Part shown: positions 36,496-45,433 of the stretch, in pieces
Layout of the letters: every line of letters starts with the position of its first letter
Position numbering within the stretch: position 1 is the first letter of the stretch
Translations under genes and position numbers: made by a program
Source of the DNA: JAVBNA01 sp031551875
GTDB taxonomy: Bacteria > Bacillota > Clostridia > Oscillospirales > Acutalibacteraceae
Assembly (NCBI GenBank): GCA_031551875.1
Contig: JAVBNA010000010.1
Location: 1-52,728, forward strand
DNA: 52,728 nt
Direction of reading: 5' to 3'
The notes under the pieces: generated by a model
What the model saw: only the letters and a program-made list of their open reading frames with translations
Databases searched by the model: none
Told to the model about the DNA's origin: nothing

Positions 36496-38934
36496 TTATG
36501 CCGGTTCAAAGGATATTTTTTCGGACGGAAGCCACTCGCAAAGCACGCGTTTCAGCTCTCCCAGTTCAAGGGGCTTTGAAAGGAAATCGTTCATGCCGCT
36601 GGCGATAAACATCTCCCGCACGCCGCTGATTGCGTTGGCCGTCAGCGCGATGATCGGCATGGTTTGGAACCGTTCGCCCTCCATATCGCGGATTTTTTCC
36701 GTGGTTTCAACGCCGTCCATCTCAGGCATCATATGATCCATAAACACAATGTCAAAATCGTTGTTCTTGAGCACAGCGATTGCTTCAAATCCGGACTTCA
36801 CCAGCGTGACGTCGGCCTGGTAGCTTTTAAATATATTTTCGGCGATCAGGAGGTTGATGTCATTGTCGTCAACGACCAATATTTTGACCTGATCGAGAAC
36901 CAGCTCCTTTTCCGCGTTTTCTTCATCCATATCACGGTGCCGCCGCGTAACATCGCCCAATAGATCTGATAAAATCTGGAATGTAAGCGGAGAGTTGACA
37001 TTATAAGCGCCCGGCAAATCAATCCCGCTTGCCAAGTGATTTTTAACCAGCGAGATGAGTTTTACTCCCGCAAGGTCTTTTCCCTCCAGCAGATCTCTCT
37101 TGTCGGCGTCGATCACGATATGGGTGTACTGCTTAGGTTCGCTGAGCACGTTGTCTATGACCGAGGAGACTTTCAGAATGTCTGTCTTTTCCTGAATGGA
37201 GCGTGCTTTTTCCGGCAGGGCAACACAGATCCCGACTTGCATATGCTCAGGATTTTTAAGTGTCTTTTGGGGAGAATCCTCAATGATCTCCTGCTCCAAC
37301 GCCACAGCGAAAACCGAGCCCTCGCCATATTCGCTGGTGACGGAAATGCTGCCGTTCATCAGCTCGGCAAGCTTTTTGCAAATCGCCAGACCAAGACCGG
37401 TCCCTTCCACAGCACGGTTTTTCTTGGTATCAAGCTGTGCGAAATTTTCAAACAGCACGGGTAAATCTTCTTTTTTGATCCCAATGCCGGTGTCCTGCAC
37501 CTTCATGATCAGCCGGCCGGTTTTGCTGCCGGTTTTTTCAAAGCCAACGCTGAACCGTATAAACCCTTTATTGGTAAATTTAACGGCATTGGTCAGAAAG
37601 TTAATGGCGATCTGTTTGATCTTTGTAATATCCCCGCATAGGATTTCCGGAAGCGCCGGCACATCGTCCACAATAAAATCAATGGGCTTGTTGCCGATAC
37701 GCACATAAATCATGGAAACCACATCATTGATAAAGGAAGAGGTAAAATACTTAGCGCGGTTAAGCTCCATCGCCCCCGCTTCCACCTTGGAAAAATCAAG
37801 AATGTCGTTGATAATGTTGAGCAACGAGTTGGACGCCGAGCGGATATTTCGCACATAGGTTTCGCATTCCTGGGGCAGGGACTCTCTGAGCAAAAGCTCG
37901 GTCATCCCCAAAATGGCGTTCATGGGCGTGCGAATTTCATGGCTCATGTTGGCCAAAAACTCACTTTTTGCACGGTTGGCAAGCTCGGCCGCCTCCAGCC
38001 GACGCTGTTCAGTGATGTCGGTATAGAAGCCTTCCAGCAAAAGCGGCGTACCGTCGGGATGCTTTTCCACCACACGGCTGCGTTCCCAGATCCATTTTAC
38101 ACTGCCGTCCTTCATAATCAAACGGAAGGTGGTATCGAGCGGCAGACCGATCACAAGCGTTTCGTTGTTGGCTTTCTCCAGCGGGCCCACATCTTCGGGA
38201 TGAATCATGTCCAGAAATTTCAGCATATTGTTATTCATCAGCTCTTCCGGCCGATAGCCGGTCAACGCATAGCTGCCTTCACTGACGAACGTAAAGGTAA
38301 AATCAGGGGGGTTGTTCAGGCACTGATAGACCATGCCTGGGAGATTGGACATCAGCGTTTCAGTGCGGCGATTGGTCGCATTCAGGGCGTCCATCGTTTT
38401 TTTACGCTCGGTCGCTTCAAGCGCCAGGGCGGTCAGATCCGCAAGCGAACTCGAAAAGTTCTGCTCCTCCACAGACCATTTGCGATACTGGTAGCTTTGC
38501 TCAATGCACACTACGCCCACCAGGTCACCGCCGACGCGCACCGGCGCATCGAGCAGCGAACAGACTGTTTCGTCATAGGTTTCGGTCAAGTCCCCCAGCA
38601 CATTGGGAGACTTGATGTTGTCGATCACGATCAGGCGTTCCGTGCTGAGAACGCCGATATAGTTCGGCCTTATATCCAGCTCGAAATCTTCCTGCTTTTC
38701 GAACTCGTTTTTTTCCCTGTCAAACATAGTGATGTTGTTGAGCACATTGTTTTCTCTGTCGTATGTCCATATGCCGATGCGTGAGGTGTCCAGCGCCAGA
38801 CAGCCTTCCAACGCAATCATGTCCAGCGCCTTTTTTAAATCGCCCTCCGTAAGCGCGGGATTTCTGGTAATTTTCGCAAGCGCATTACTCAGGATTGATT
38901 GCCCTTGTTCTTTTTTTACAACGTTTTCAAACAT
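36496..38934 (-). CDS. soluble hybrid histidine kinase GAF-PAS-HK-REC
   Basis: This 812-residue kinase has no membrane segment. Parts: GAF domain (about 25-175), PAS domain (about 195-310), HisKA with H332 in NMSHEIRTPMN, HATPase domain (about 430-550), a receiver-like region without a clear active site (about 559-660) and a full receiver with D733 in FMDHMMPEMDG. It senses a cytoplasmic signal, unknown. No Hpt or output domain is present. GAGGTG lies before the ATG at 38934, and a good promoter lies at 39022-39050. eutH follows in the same direction, suggesting a link with ethanolamine or membrane lipid turnover; this is inference. Confidence 0.88.
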   Translation of the reverse strand: MFENVVKKEQGQSILSNALAKITRNPALTEGDLKKALDMIALEGCLALDTSRIGIWTYDRENNVLNNITMFDREKNEFEKQEDFELDIRPNYIGVLSTERLIVIDNIKSPNVLGDLTETYDETVCSLLDAPVRVGGDLVGVVCIEQSYQYRKWSVEEQNFSSSLADLTALALEATERKKTMDALNATNRRTETLMSNLPGMVYQCLNNPPDFTFTFVSEGSYALTGYRPEELMNNNMLKFLDMIHPEDVGPLEKANNETLVIGLPLDTTFRLIMKDGSVKWIWERSRVVEKHPDGTPLLLEGFYTDITEQRRLEAAELANRAKSEFLANMSHEIRTPMNAILGMTELLLRESLPQECETYVRNIRSASNSLLNIINDILDFSKVEAGAMELNRAKYFTSSFINDVVSMIYVRIGNKPIDFIVDDVPALPEILCGDITKIKQIAINFLTNAVKFTNKGFIRFSVGFEKTGSKTGRLIMKVQDTGIGIKKEDLPVLFENFAQLDTKKNRAVEGTGLGLAICKKLAELMNGSISVTSEYGEGSVFAVALEQEIIEDSPQKTLKNPEHMQVGICVALPEKARSIQEKTDILKVSSVIDNVLSEPKQYTHIVIDADKRDLLEGKDLAGVKLISLVKNHLASGIDLPGAYNVNSPLTFQILSDLLGDVTRRHRDMDEENAEKELVLDQVKILVVDDNDINLLIAENIFKSYQADVTLVKSGFEAIAVLKNNDFDIVFMDHMMPEMDGVETTEKIRDMEGERFQTMPIIALTANAISGVREMFIASGMNDFLSKPLELGELKRVLCEWLPSEKISFEPA

Positions 38935-39021
38935 AGTTGCACCTCTGATACTTGAGTCTATTGTAATCGTTCTGTCGCTTCCCCTTTTGCTTGGATGACA
39001 CTTAACGGGGGAACGTTATCA

Positions 39022-39050
39022 ATTATAACACATTTTGTATTTTTCTACAA
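39022..39050 (-). promoter_or_regulatory. promoter of the soluble hybrid kinase
   Basis: On the minus strand TTGTAG (39050-39045) and TATAAT (39027-39022) are 17 bases apart. Just downstream is a small inverted repeat TAACG/CGTTA (39014-39018 and 39003-39007). Confidence 0.6.
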
Positions 39051-39130
39051 ATTTTTTATTTAAAATTGATCTTAAATTCCTCATCATATTCGCCCGGTTA
39101 TTATGGGAAAAAGATTCCGCACCCTGTCAA

Positions 39131-39159
39131 TTTACAAAACCAAACTTTTGCACTATACT
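39131..39159 (+). promoter_or_regulatory. promoter of the MGMT-domain gene
   Basis: TTTACA (39131-39136) and TATACT (39154-39159) are 17 bases apart, 56 bases before the start codon. Confidence 0.7.
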
Positions 39160-39215
39160 GGGTGTAAAGAAAAAATGCCGCAAATTGCGCGGCTTTCTGG
39201 CGGAGGGAAAAATCA

Positions 39216-39521
39216 ATGGGTGAAGTGTTCAGCCGAATCTATGCGGTGGTCAGGAAAATCCCAAAAGGCAAGGTTGCCTCCTACGGCCAGGTTGCTATGC
39301 TGGCGGGGAATCCGCGATGGGCGCGGGTCGTCGGGTATGCGCTGCACGTAAATCCCGACCCCGCCGCCATTCCCTGTCACCGTGTGGTGACCAAAGAGGG
39401 AAAACTGTCTCCGGCCTTCGCATTTGGCGGGGAAAACGTTCAGCGTCAACTGCTGCTTGACGAGGGCGTTGAATTTGCGGATGAAAATACGGTTGACATG
39501 GAAAGGTTTCGGATGAGCTAA
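39216..39521 (+). CDS. MGMT-family methyltransferase-domain protein
   Basis: This 101-residue protein is only the C-terminal DNA-binding/catalytic domain of O6-alkylguanine-DNA alkyltransferases. The acceptor cysteine is present (C54 in IPCHRV), and KIPKGKVASYGQVA and NPRWARVVGYAL are the helix and Arg-finger regions. Alkyltransferase-like (ATL) proteins of this size usually have Trp in place of the Cys; here it is Cys, so it may truly repair DNA, or recognise damage and recruit other repair. GGAGGG lies before the ATG. It has its own promoter. Confidence 0.87.
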   Translation: MGEVFSRIYAVVRKIPKGKVASYGQVAMLAGNPRWARVVGYALHVNPDPAAIPCHRVVTKEGKLSPAFAFGGENVQRQLLLDEGVEFADENTVDMERFRMS

Positions 39522-39544
39522 GGCCCTTGCGGCCGTGACGCGCT

Positions 39545-40555
39545 TTAATTGCTGTTTTTATAGAAATCCTTATACCACTTCGCAAACTTGGACAGACCCG
39601 CCTCCAGTGCTGTGCGGGGTTTAAAGCCAAAGTCGCGGACCAGAGCGTTCACATCGGCGCAGGTCTGGTATACATCACCCGGCTGCATGGGCAGCAGCTC
39701 TTTTTCCGCCGGCCGGTCAATGAGCCCTTCCCGCAGCAGGCAGTTTTCCAGCGTCTGTACAAAATGCAGCAGCTTCACCGGCTTACTGTTCCCGATGTTA
39801 TAGACGGCATACGGTGCGCCGTCCTCGTTTTCCGACGGGGCTTTTCCCATCACATTCACAAGTCCGGTGACGATATCGTCGATATAGGTAAAGTCCCGCA
39901 TCATGTCGCCGTGGTTGTAAAGCTGGATTTTCTCGCCCCGGACCAGCCTGTCCGTAAAACTGAAATAGGCCATGTCCGGCCTCCCCATCGGGCCGTAGAC
40001 CGTGAAGAATCGCAGACCGGTAGAGGGAATTTGATACAGCTTTGCATAGGCATGCGCCATCAGCTCGTTGGATTTCTTGGTCGCGGCGTACAGGCTGACG
40101 GGCGCATCCGCTTTGTCGTCCGTGGAAAAGGGAACCTTTTTGTGGGTACCGTACACCGAAGAGGAGGATGCGTACACCAGATGTTCCACCGGGTGATGCC
40201 GGCAGGCTTCCAGAATGTTCATAAACCCGATGATATTGCTATTGATGTAGACCTCCGGGTTGAGGATGGAGTCCCGCACCCCGGCCTGCGCCGCAAGATG
40301 CACGACAACATCAAACTTTTCCGCTGTAAACAGTTTGTCAATCGCAATTTTATCCGCGATATCCAGATTGTGGAGCGTGAAGTTTTCATAGGGCTTGAGC
40401 AGCTCCAATCGTGCCCTTTTCAAATTGACATCATAGTAGCCGTTCAGGTTGTCCAGCCCGACCATTGTCATGCCCGCCTCCAGCAGGCGGCTTGAGAGGA
40501 AGGATCCGATAAAACCGGCGCATCCGGTGACGAGAATTTTTTTATCCTTGTTCAT
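39545..40555 (-). CDS. NAD-dependent epimerase, UDP-glucuronate 4-epimerase-like
   Basis: This 336-residue short-chain dehydrogenase likely makes UDP-galacturonate from UDP-glucuronate for surface polysaccharide. It has the NAD-binding motif TGCAGFIGS, the catalytic YAATK motif after SSSSVYG, and the stretch GRPDMAYFSFTDRLVRGE, which is typical of UDP-glucuronate epimerases (CapI type). Substrate is inferred from that stretch only. It is the last gene of the minus-strand polysaccharide cluster, 9 bases after the flippase gene; no strong terminator follows. Confidence 0.88.
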   Translation of the reverse strand: MNKDKKILVTGCAGFIGSFLSSRLLEAGMTMVGLDNLNGYYDVNLKRARLELLKPYENFTLHNLDIADKIAIDKLFTAEKFDVVVHLAAQAGVRDSILNPEVYINSNIIGFMNILEACRHHPVEHLVYASSSSVYGTHKKVPFSTDDKADAPVSLYAATKKSNELMAHAYAKLYQIPSTGLRFFTVYGPMGRPDMAYFSFTDRLVRGEKIQLYNHGDMMRDFTYIDDIVTGLVNVMGKAPSENEDGAPYAVYNIGNSKPVKLLHFVQTLENCLLREGLIDRPAEKELLPMQPGDVYQTCADVNALVRDFGFKPRTALEAGLSKFAKWYKDFYKNSN

Positions 40556-40564
40556 GTTGAGCCT

Positions 40565-42085
40565 TCACTTTTTAAAAATTTTTGCCGTGTAATGGAGCAT
40601 CATGGCTTTTTCTTTTTTTGTCGTCGCAATGACGATATTCATCATGGTCGCCACGAAAATCAGCGCGCAGGAAAATACGGCCAGATGAAGCCAGCTGTCA
40701 AGCGGCATCAAGAGCCTTAGCAAATATCCGCAGCCAATGCTCAGGAGCAGTGACAACACGTTCAGGGTGACAGGCTGCATAAAAAAACGTGTTTTCACGT
40801 CAATGCATTTTGCAGCATAGGGTATGTAGAAAAATATGCTTCGTAAAATGGATGCGAGGGAGCTGCATCCCGCGATAGCAAAAATTCCCAGATTGGTCGT
40901 CTTTATGAAAACAAATACCACGCCGATGCAAAGCAGGCTGGTGAAAACCGTGATGAGACAGGGTATTTTCGGCTTTGCGACCACTGAATATATATTGAAC
41001 ATACACTGAATGCCGCCATTGACCATGAGACCCGCAATCGTGATCAGGGAAAGGATGTGCAGCAATCCGGCATCCTGCGCAGGCACCCAGAGCGTAAAAA
41101 ATTCCTGTCCCGCCACGGCCAGCACGCAAAACGCCGCGTTGGAAAGCATGCTCAAAATCACAATTTCCCGCCGGACATGACCTAATACTTCCTCCCGTGC
41201 TTCTTTTGCGTAGGCGATGGTAATTCCAGGCAGAAAAATGCTGTTGACTGTGCTGATCAAAACCGTGATCGCAGTCGGCAGCACCTTGGCGACTGCCAAA
41301 GCGCCCATTGCCGGCCCACCTACGAAAAGATTGGCAATGAGCAGATCCAAACCGTCGTTGAGAACATTGCCGAGCCTTGCAATGGAATTCCACACGCCTA
41401 CTTTTAAAAGCGTAATGATTTTCCCTATATTGAAATGCTTTCTGTCCACATGAATGTCGGGCAGAAGTTTTTTGGTGTAGCGGACATTGGCGGCAAGCAG
41501 GTACAGCGACATCACAAAGCTGACCAGGCCTACATAATATACATGCGGCTCAAAAATCAAATACAGTGAAATGAGCATAACCGCTTTGATCATGTATGAC
41601 TCAATATTGCGCCTGGCGGCAAGATCAAGCCGGTCAGCCGCAAAGGTTGACACCGAATACGTGGTTCCGATCAGCGTGACGATAAAGGCGGCAAAAACTA
41701 AGGAAAACAGTGCCATGATGTCGCTTATGCTGACCGCGCTGACATGCAAAAAATCCCCTAAAAAGAGGACGCAGACAACCGAGCTGACGGCTAAAAACAG
41801 TGACAGCACGCCATTGGCAAAAAGCACCGACGTAAAATATTCGTTCGCTGCCTTTTTGTTTCCCTTGTGGTACTCAATCGTAAAAAAGCGCCCCGCCATA
41901 CTGTTGAGCGCAACGGTAATGACCTGCGCATACCCGGAAAAGTTGTTGGCGAGGGAGACAAAACCGTAAGCCTCGGCGCTGACGCGTCCCACGATAAAAG
42001 GGGTCAGGAAAAAATTGATTCCCATATTGACCGCAAAGGCAACAACGTTTGCCAGTAGGGTGATGCCTAATTTTTTACTTTTCAT
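40565..42085 (-). CDS. polysaccharide repeat-unit flippase, Wzx-like
   Basis: This 506-residue protein has about 12-14 membrane segments and the features of the MOP/PST superfamily of lipid-linked oligosaccharide flippases (NMGINFFLTPFIVGR near the start). It would move undecaprenyl-linked repeat units outward for the polymerase encoded upstream. Its ATG overlaps the end of the pyruvyl transferase gene by 11 bases. Confidence 0.87.
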   Translation of the reverse strand: MKSKKLGITLLANVVAFAVNMGINFFLTPFIVGRVSAEAYGFVSLANNFSGYAQVITVALNSMAGRFFTIEYHKGNKKAANEYFTSVLFANGVLSLFLAVSSVVCVLFLGDFLHVSAVSISDIMALFSLVFAAFIVTLIGTTYSVSTFAADRLDLAARRNIESYMIKAVMLISLYLIFEPHVYYVGLVSFVMSLYLLAANVRYTKKLLPDIHVDRKHFNIGKIITLLKVGVWNSIARLGNVLNDGLDLLIANLFVGGPAMGALAVAKVLPTAITVLISTVNSIFLPGITIAYAKEAREEVLGHVRREIVILSMLSNAAFCVLAVAGQEFFTLWVPAQDAGLLHILSLITIAGLMVNGGIQCMFNIYSVVAKPKIPCLITVFTSLLCIGVVFVFIKTTNLGIFAIAGCSSLASILRSIFFYIPYAAKCIDVKTRFFMQPVTLNVLSLLLSIGCGYLLRLLMPLDSWLHLAVFSCALIFVATMMNIVIATTKKEKAMMLHYTAKIFKK

Positions 42086-43184
42086 TTTTCATCTCTAATT
42101 CCGCTTCAATGATCCCCTTCAGGCGATCGTAATACAACGCATTGAATGAATTTCGGGGCATAAATACGCCCGCCCGCCGGCTCTGTTTTCTGACAAGCTC
42201 AATCGCCTGTTCGGCCGTATCTGCAAAGGCGATCATGTCCCGCAATTCTCCCCCAAACCAATGAAGCCCTTCCGTGATCTTGTGGTCGGTCGTCTTTAGA
42301 AGCACAACCGGCGTTCCTGCGCACAGCGAGAAAATCAGGCCGTGATAACGGTCGGTGATTACGGCTCGGACTTTTGCAAACTCGCCTATCATTTTGCAGA
42401 TATATTTTTCTCTCTTTTTCGAAATGAAGTAGGCATTGGGCCATTCTAATGTAGTATCCATTTGTTTGGTTTTTCCGATTTTGCGCACGCCCTTGACCAG
42501 TGTCTCCCTTTCGTCGTCGGTCATTGCTTTTTCAAGGTCCTCGCGCAGACAAAGCAATATACCGTCCCTTTGATTGGTGCATTCCCTTTCCCCGATTAAC
42601 GTCGTGACAATATCCGGAAAGGCGAGGGCGGGTATATCCGGGAAAGCGCGCTGCGCCAAGTCAAGTGATTTTTTATCCCGGCATAAAAGCAAAATCCGCT
42701 TGCCTGCATATGTGTGTTCACTTGTTCTTACAAATTCATTCGTGTTCAGGGGTTTCTGAAATGAAAGCGTCTGGGGCAAAAACACAAATCGATTTTCGGG
42801 AAACGCCCTCACCACAGCCCTGTGCATTTCCTCCTGCTGCGGATATCGGTCGGTCAGGTTATAACCGCTTTGAAAGAAAATCATTTCATCCGGCTTTACA
42901 AATTCCCTGAGACGATTGAGAAGCCTCCAGTTCACAGCGCTTAATTCCCTCGTGCTGTAACAGCAAACGGCACAAACCGGATCATAGGTACCAAACCAGC
43001 GAAGGGTGCACATGGTTTGCGCCTGATCTCCTAAATTGGACGAAGTCGGGATGCCGAACAGCCATATCCGCTTGGTCGTCCCCTGCTTTCTCAGCGCATG
43101 GATCAAGTGCTTATAGTAAATATTGCTTTTCAGCAGCCATGTGCGTGTGATGTAATTGACGATCCTCCAGCGCAAGCTTGCCAT
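42075..43184 (-). CDS. polysaccharide pyruvyl transferase family protein
   Basis: This 369-residue protein fits the family that adds ketal-linked pyruvate to sugars of exported polysaccharides, using phosphoenolpyruvate. Family marks are GIPTSSNLGDQAQTMCTLRWF-like start of the Rossmann part (given here in outline), ITDRYHGLIFSLCAGTP in the C-terminal half and a conserved DRYHG. The start at 43184 follows AAAGGAG; a frame extending to 43349 would overlap the preceding gene and is rejected. Pyruvate would give the polymer negative charge. Confidence 0.85.
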   Translation of the reverse strand: MASLRWRIVNYITRTWLLKSNIYYKHLIHALRKQGTTKRIWLFGIPTSSNLGDQAQTMCTLRWFGTYDPVCAVCCYSTRELSAVNWRLLNRLREFVKPDEMIFFQSGYNLTDRYPQQEEMHRAVVRAFPENRFVFLPQTLSFQKPLNTNEFVRTSEHTYAGKRILLLCRDKKSLDLAQRAFPDIPALAFPDIVTTLIGERECTNQRDGILLCLREDLEKAMTDDERETLVKGVRKIGKTKQMDTTLEWPNAYFISKKREKYICKMIGEFAKVRAVITDRYHGLIFSLCAGTPVVLLKTTDHKITEGLHWFGGELRDMIAFADTAEQAIELVRKQSRRAGVFMPRNSFNALYYDRLKGIIEAELEMKNEK

Positions 43185-43197
43185 GCACGAATCTCCT

Positions 43198-44274
43198 TTA
43201 TAAACTGCAAAAAATTTCATTCCACGCCGCGACGCATCTTTCTTCGCTGAACTTTTCAAGATCCTCCTGTGCCCGGAGCGAAAAGCGTTCCCGCAGGCTC
43301 TGATTTTCAATAAGCTCACAGATTTTTCCCGCCATCTGTTGGACGTCATAAGGCGGCACTAAATATCCGTTGACACCGTGGCGAAGGATTTCATCCGGCC
43401 CGGTTTCAATGTCAAAGCTTACAATCGGCAGTCCGTGCGCTTTGGCCTCCAGCAGAACCATGGGCAGTCCCTCCATAATCGATGTCATGACATAGATCGC
43501 TGATCGGGCATACACGTCACCGATGTTCTCGTGAAAATCACGCAGGATGATGTTTTTCTCGAGGCTGTACGCACAAATCCTTTTCTTCAGATTTTCGTAA
43601 TGTTCCCCCGCGCGCCCGCCATATATTTCCCAGACCCAATCGGGATGCTTTTCAAAAATAATTCTTCCGATTTCCGGTATAACCGTAAAATTTTTCATTC
43701 GGTTGTGGTGACCGGCACTTACAATTCTTTTCGAATTTGTTGCGTAAAAGCACTCTTTTTTCACGGGTTTCGCCAGATTGTAAATTTGATGAATTGGGAT
43801 TCTGATCCAGTAATATTGTCTGAAATTGCTCAGATCCCGTTTTGTCAGTACGACGTACGCGTCCGCACATCCATATGTAAGCTCCAATGTTCTGACCTGC
43901 TTCATCCATCGGCTGCCCTGCGTCTGGAAGCAATTGGCGTGCTCCCACACAATATGCTTGCACCGCATAGCCCGCGTGGCGGGGATGGAGACCAGCCCCG
44001 TCAAGGCTTCCACGCTGATCAAAGCATCGATATTATGTGATTTTAAATAGCTGCGGAGAAAGCGGATATTATAAAGCAATTTTGCCTTTTCATTGTCATA
44101 GGGAAGAAAATCATAGATAACCGCGGGCGAAAGAAAAAAAGTCGGCGGCCGGTTCAGGACATTTAACACGTGTACCTGTCTATCAGAATTTTCCGATAAC
44201 GCGTTTGCCAGAAGCAGGGTGCTCCGCTCGGTCCCCCCTGCCGTAAAGCGTCCCAAAAAGCATACCCTTTTCAT
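43198..44274 (-). CDS. glycosyltransferase family 4
   Basis: This 358-residue GT-B enzyme likely adds one sugar to the growing repeat unit on the inner membrane face. The N-terminal loop is GRFTAGGTERSTLLLA, and the C-terminal nucleotide-sugar motif is MTSIMEGLPMVLLEAKAHGLP, with the E-x7-E pair. The sugar is unknown. The start at 44274 is chosen for GGGAGC 8 bases upstream. The stop of the next upstream glycosyltransferase gene lies 4 bases before it. Confidence 0.87.
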   Translation of the reverse strand: MKRVCFLGRFTAGGTERSTLLLANALSENSDRQVHVLNVLNRPPTFFLSPAVIYDFLPYDNEKAKLLYNIRFLRSYLKSHNIDALISVEALTGLVSIPATRAMRCKHIVWEHANCFQTQGSRWMKQVRTLELTYGCADAYVVLTKRDLSNFRQYYWIRIPIHQIYNLAKPVKKECFYATNSKRIVSAGHHNRMKNFTVIPEIGRIIFEKHPDWVWEIYGGRAGEHYENLKKRICAYSLEKNIILRDFHENIGDVYARSAIYVMTSIMEGLPMVLLEAKAHGLPIVSFDIETGPDEILRHGVNGYLVPPYDVQQMAGKICELIENQSLRERFSLRAQEDLEKFSEERCVAAWNEIFCSL

Positions 44275-44278
44275 GACG

Positions 44279-45421
44279 TTACGCTCCCTCGGCCCGAACA
44301 AGACAAAACAGCGTTTCAACTTCTTTGACTTTACTTTCCACATTAAACTGTTCTGCCCGGATTTTCGCCCGCTCTCGCAGTGCATTCAGTTCATCATGAT
44401 CGGAAAGAAGTTTTTTTATTTGATCGTATAAGGCTTTTTCATCGTTCGCGGTAATCATGCCATACTCATTGTTTTCTCCAAGCAGCTCAACCATCCCCGA
44501 GCACAGCGTCGCAACCACGGGAGTCCCCACGATCAACGCCTCGGTCACCGCCGTGCTGTATCCTTCATGCAGGGAGGAACAGACGAAGAGATCCGCATTT
44601 TTCACGAAGTGATAGGGATTTTGCTGATACCCCAGAAAGTGGACTGAATCCTGTATATGGAGGTCTGCCGCCAATTTTTCGTACTTTTTTTGAAGCTTTC
44701 CGTTGCCGAGTAAAAAGAGATGAACCGGAAAATGATCCTCATTTTTCAGTCTGCCGACGATCCTGATCAAGCGGCCGAACGCCTTTTGCGGTACGAATCT
44801 GCCGACGGATATTAAATTCACGTTCCCTTGATCAAAGGGGTTGTCCTGAATTTTCTCTTGAGCCAGCGACCGAATGATTTCGGGTTCTATGGTGTTATAA
44901 ATCACATGTACATTGTCTTTTAACGCAGGCATACTCTTGCAAAATGACGCTTGTGCCGTGTGGGCGACAAACACGGTGGCGTCATACTTTACATGACAGG
45001 CAATTGCCTCTTTTGGGGATCGATAGCACTTGCTGATCCCGCGCATATCATGAAACTCATTGTGCACCCAATTGATGATTTTCGTCTTGGGATGATGACA
45101 GCCGGATATAATTCTCGTTGTTGCGCCCTGCAGGTATGAGATCGCCAGATCATAATCGTCTTTTATCAAATAGTTGTATAAAAAACTTGGCGGAAAGATC
45201 TTCATCCAATGAATATTTCCGCGAACCTGTTTTTTAAAGGAGTACAAATAATTAATGTGCGGTTTGAGAAATTGTTTGTTGGTGTGCGAATCAAATAAGG
45301 CCTGCACCGTAATTTGATATTGCGTTGGATCGAGATTGTTGACTAAATTCACAAGGACTTTTTCGGCACCTCCGCCCGTCAACGAAGGGATCAGAAACAG
45401 TATTTTTGTCACGTCTATCAT
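44279..45421 (-). CDS. glycosyltransferase family 4
   Basis: This 380-residue GT-B enzyme has the loop SLTGGGAEKVLVNLV at the N-terminus and the acceptor/donor motif CSSLHEGYSTAVTEALIVGTP in the second half, typical of family 4. It likely adds a sugar to the repeat unit. Its ATG has a weak site (AAGAAAG). It lies 12 bases after the polymerase gene. Confidence 0.88.
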   Translation of the reverse strand: MIDVTKILFLIPSLTGGGAEKVLVNLVNNLDPTQYQITVQALFDSHTNKQFLKPHINYLYSFKKQVRGNIHWMKIFPPSFLYNYLIKDDYDLAISYLQGATTRIISGCHHPKTKIINWVHNEFHDMRGISKCYRSPKEAIACHVKYDATVFVAHTAQASFCKSMPALKDNVHVIYNTIEPEIIRSLAQEKIQDNPFDQGNVNLISVGRFVPQKAFGRLIRIVGRLKNEDHFPVHLFLLGNGKLQKKYEKLAADLHIQDSVHFLGYQQNPYHFVKNADLFVCSSLHEGYSTAVTEALIVGTPVVATLCSGMVELLGENNEYGMITANDEKALYDQIKKLLSDHDELNALRERAKIRAEQFNVESKVKEVETLFCLVRAEGA

Positions 45422-45433
45422 TCGCTTTCTTGT

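Noticed and set aside
39216..39521. ATL protein lacking the acceptor Cys
   Set aside because: The motif reads PCHRV, so the Cys is present.
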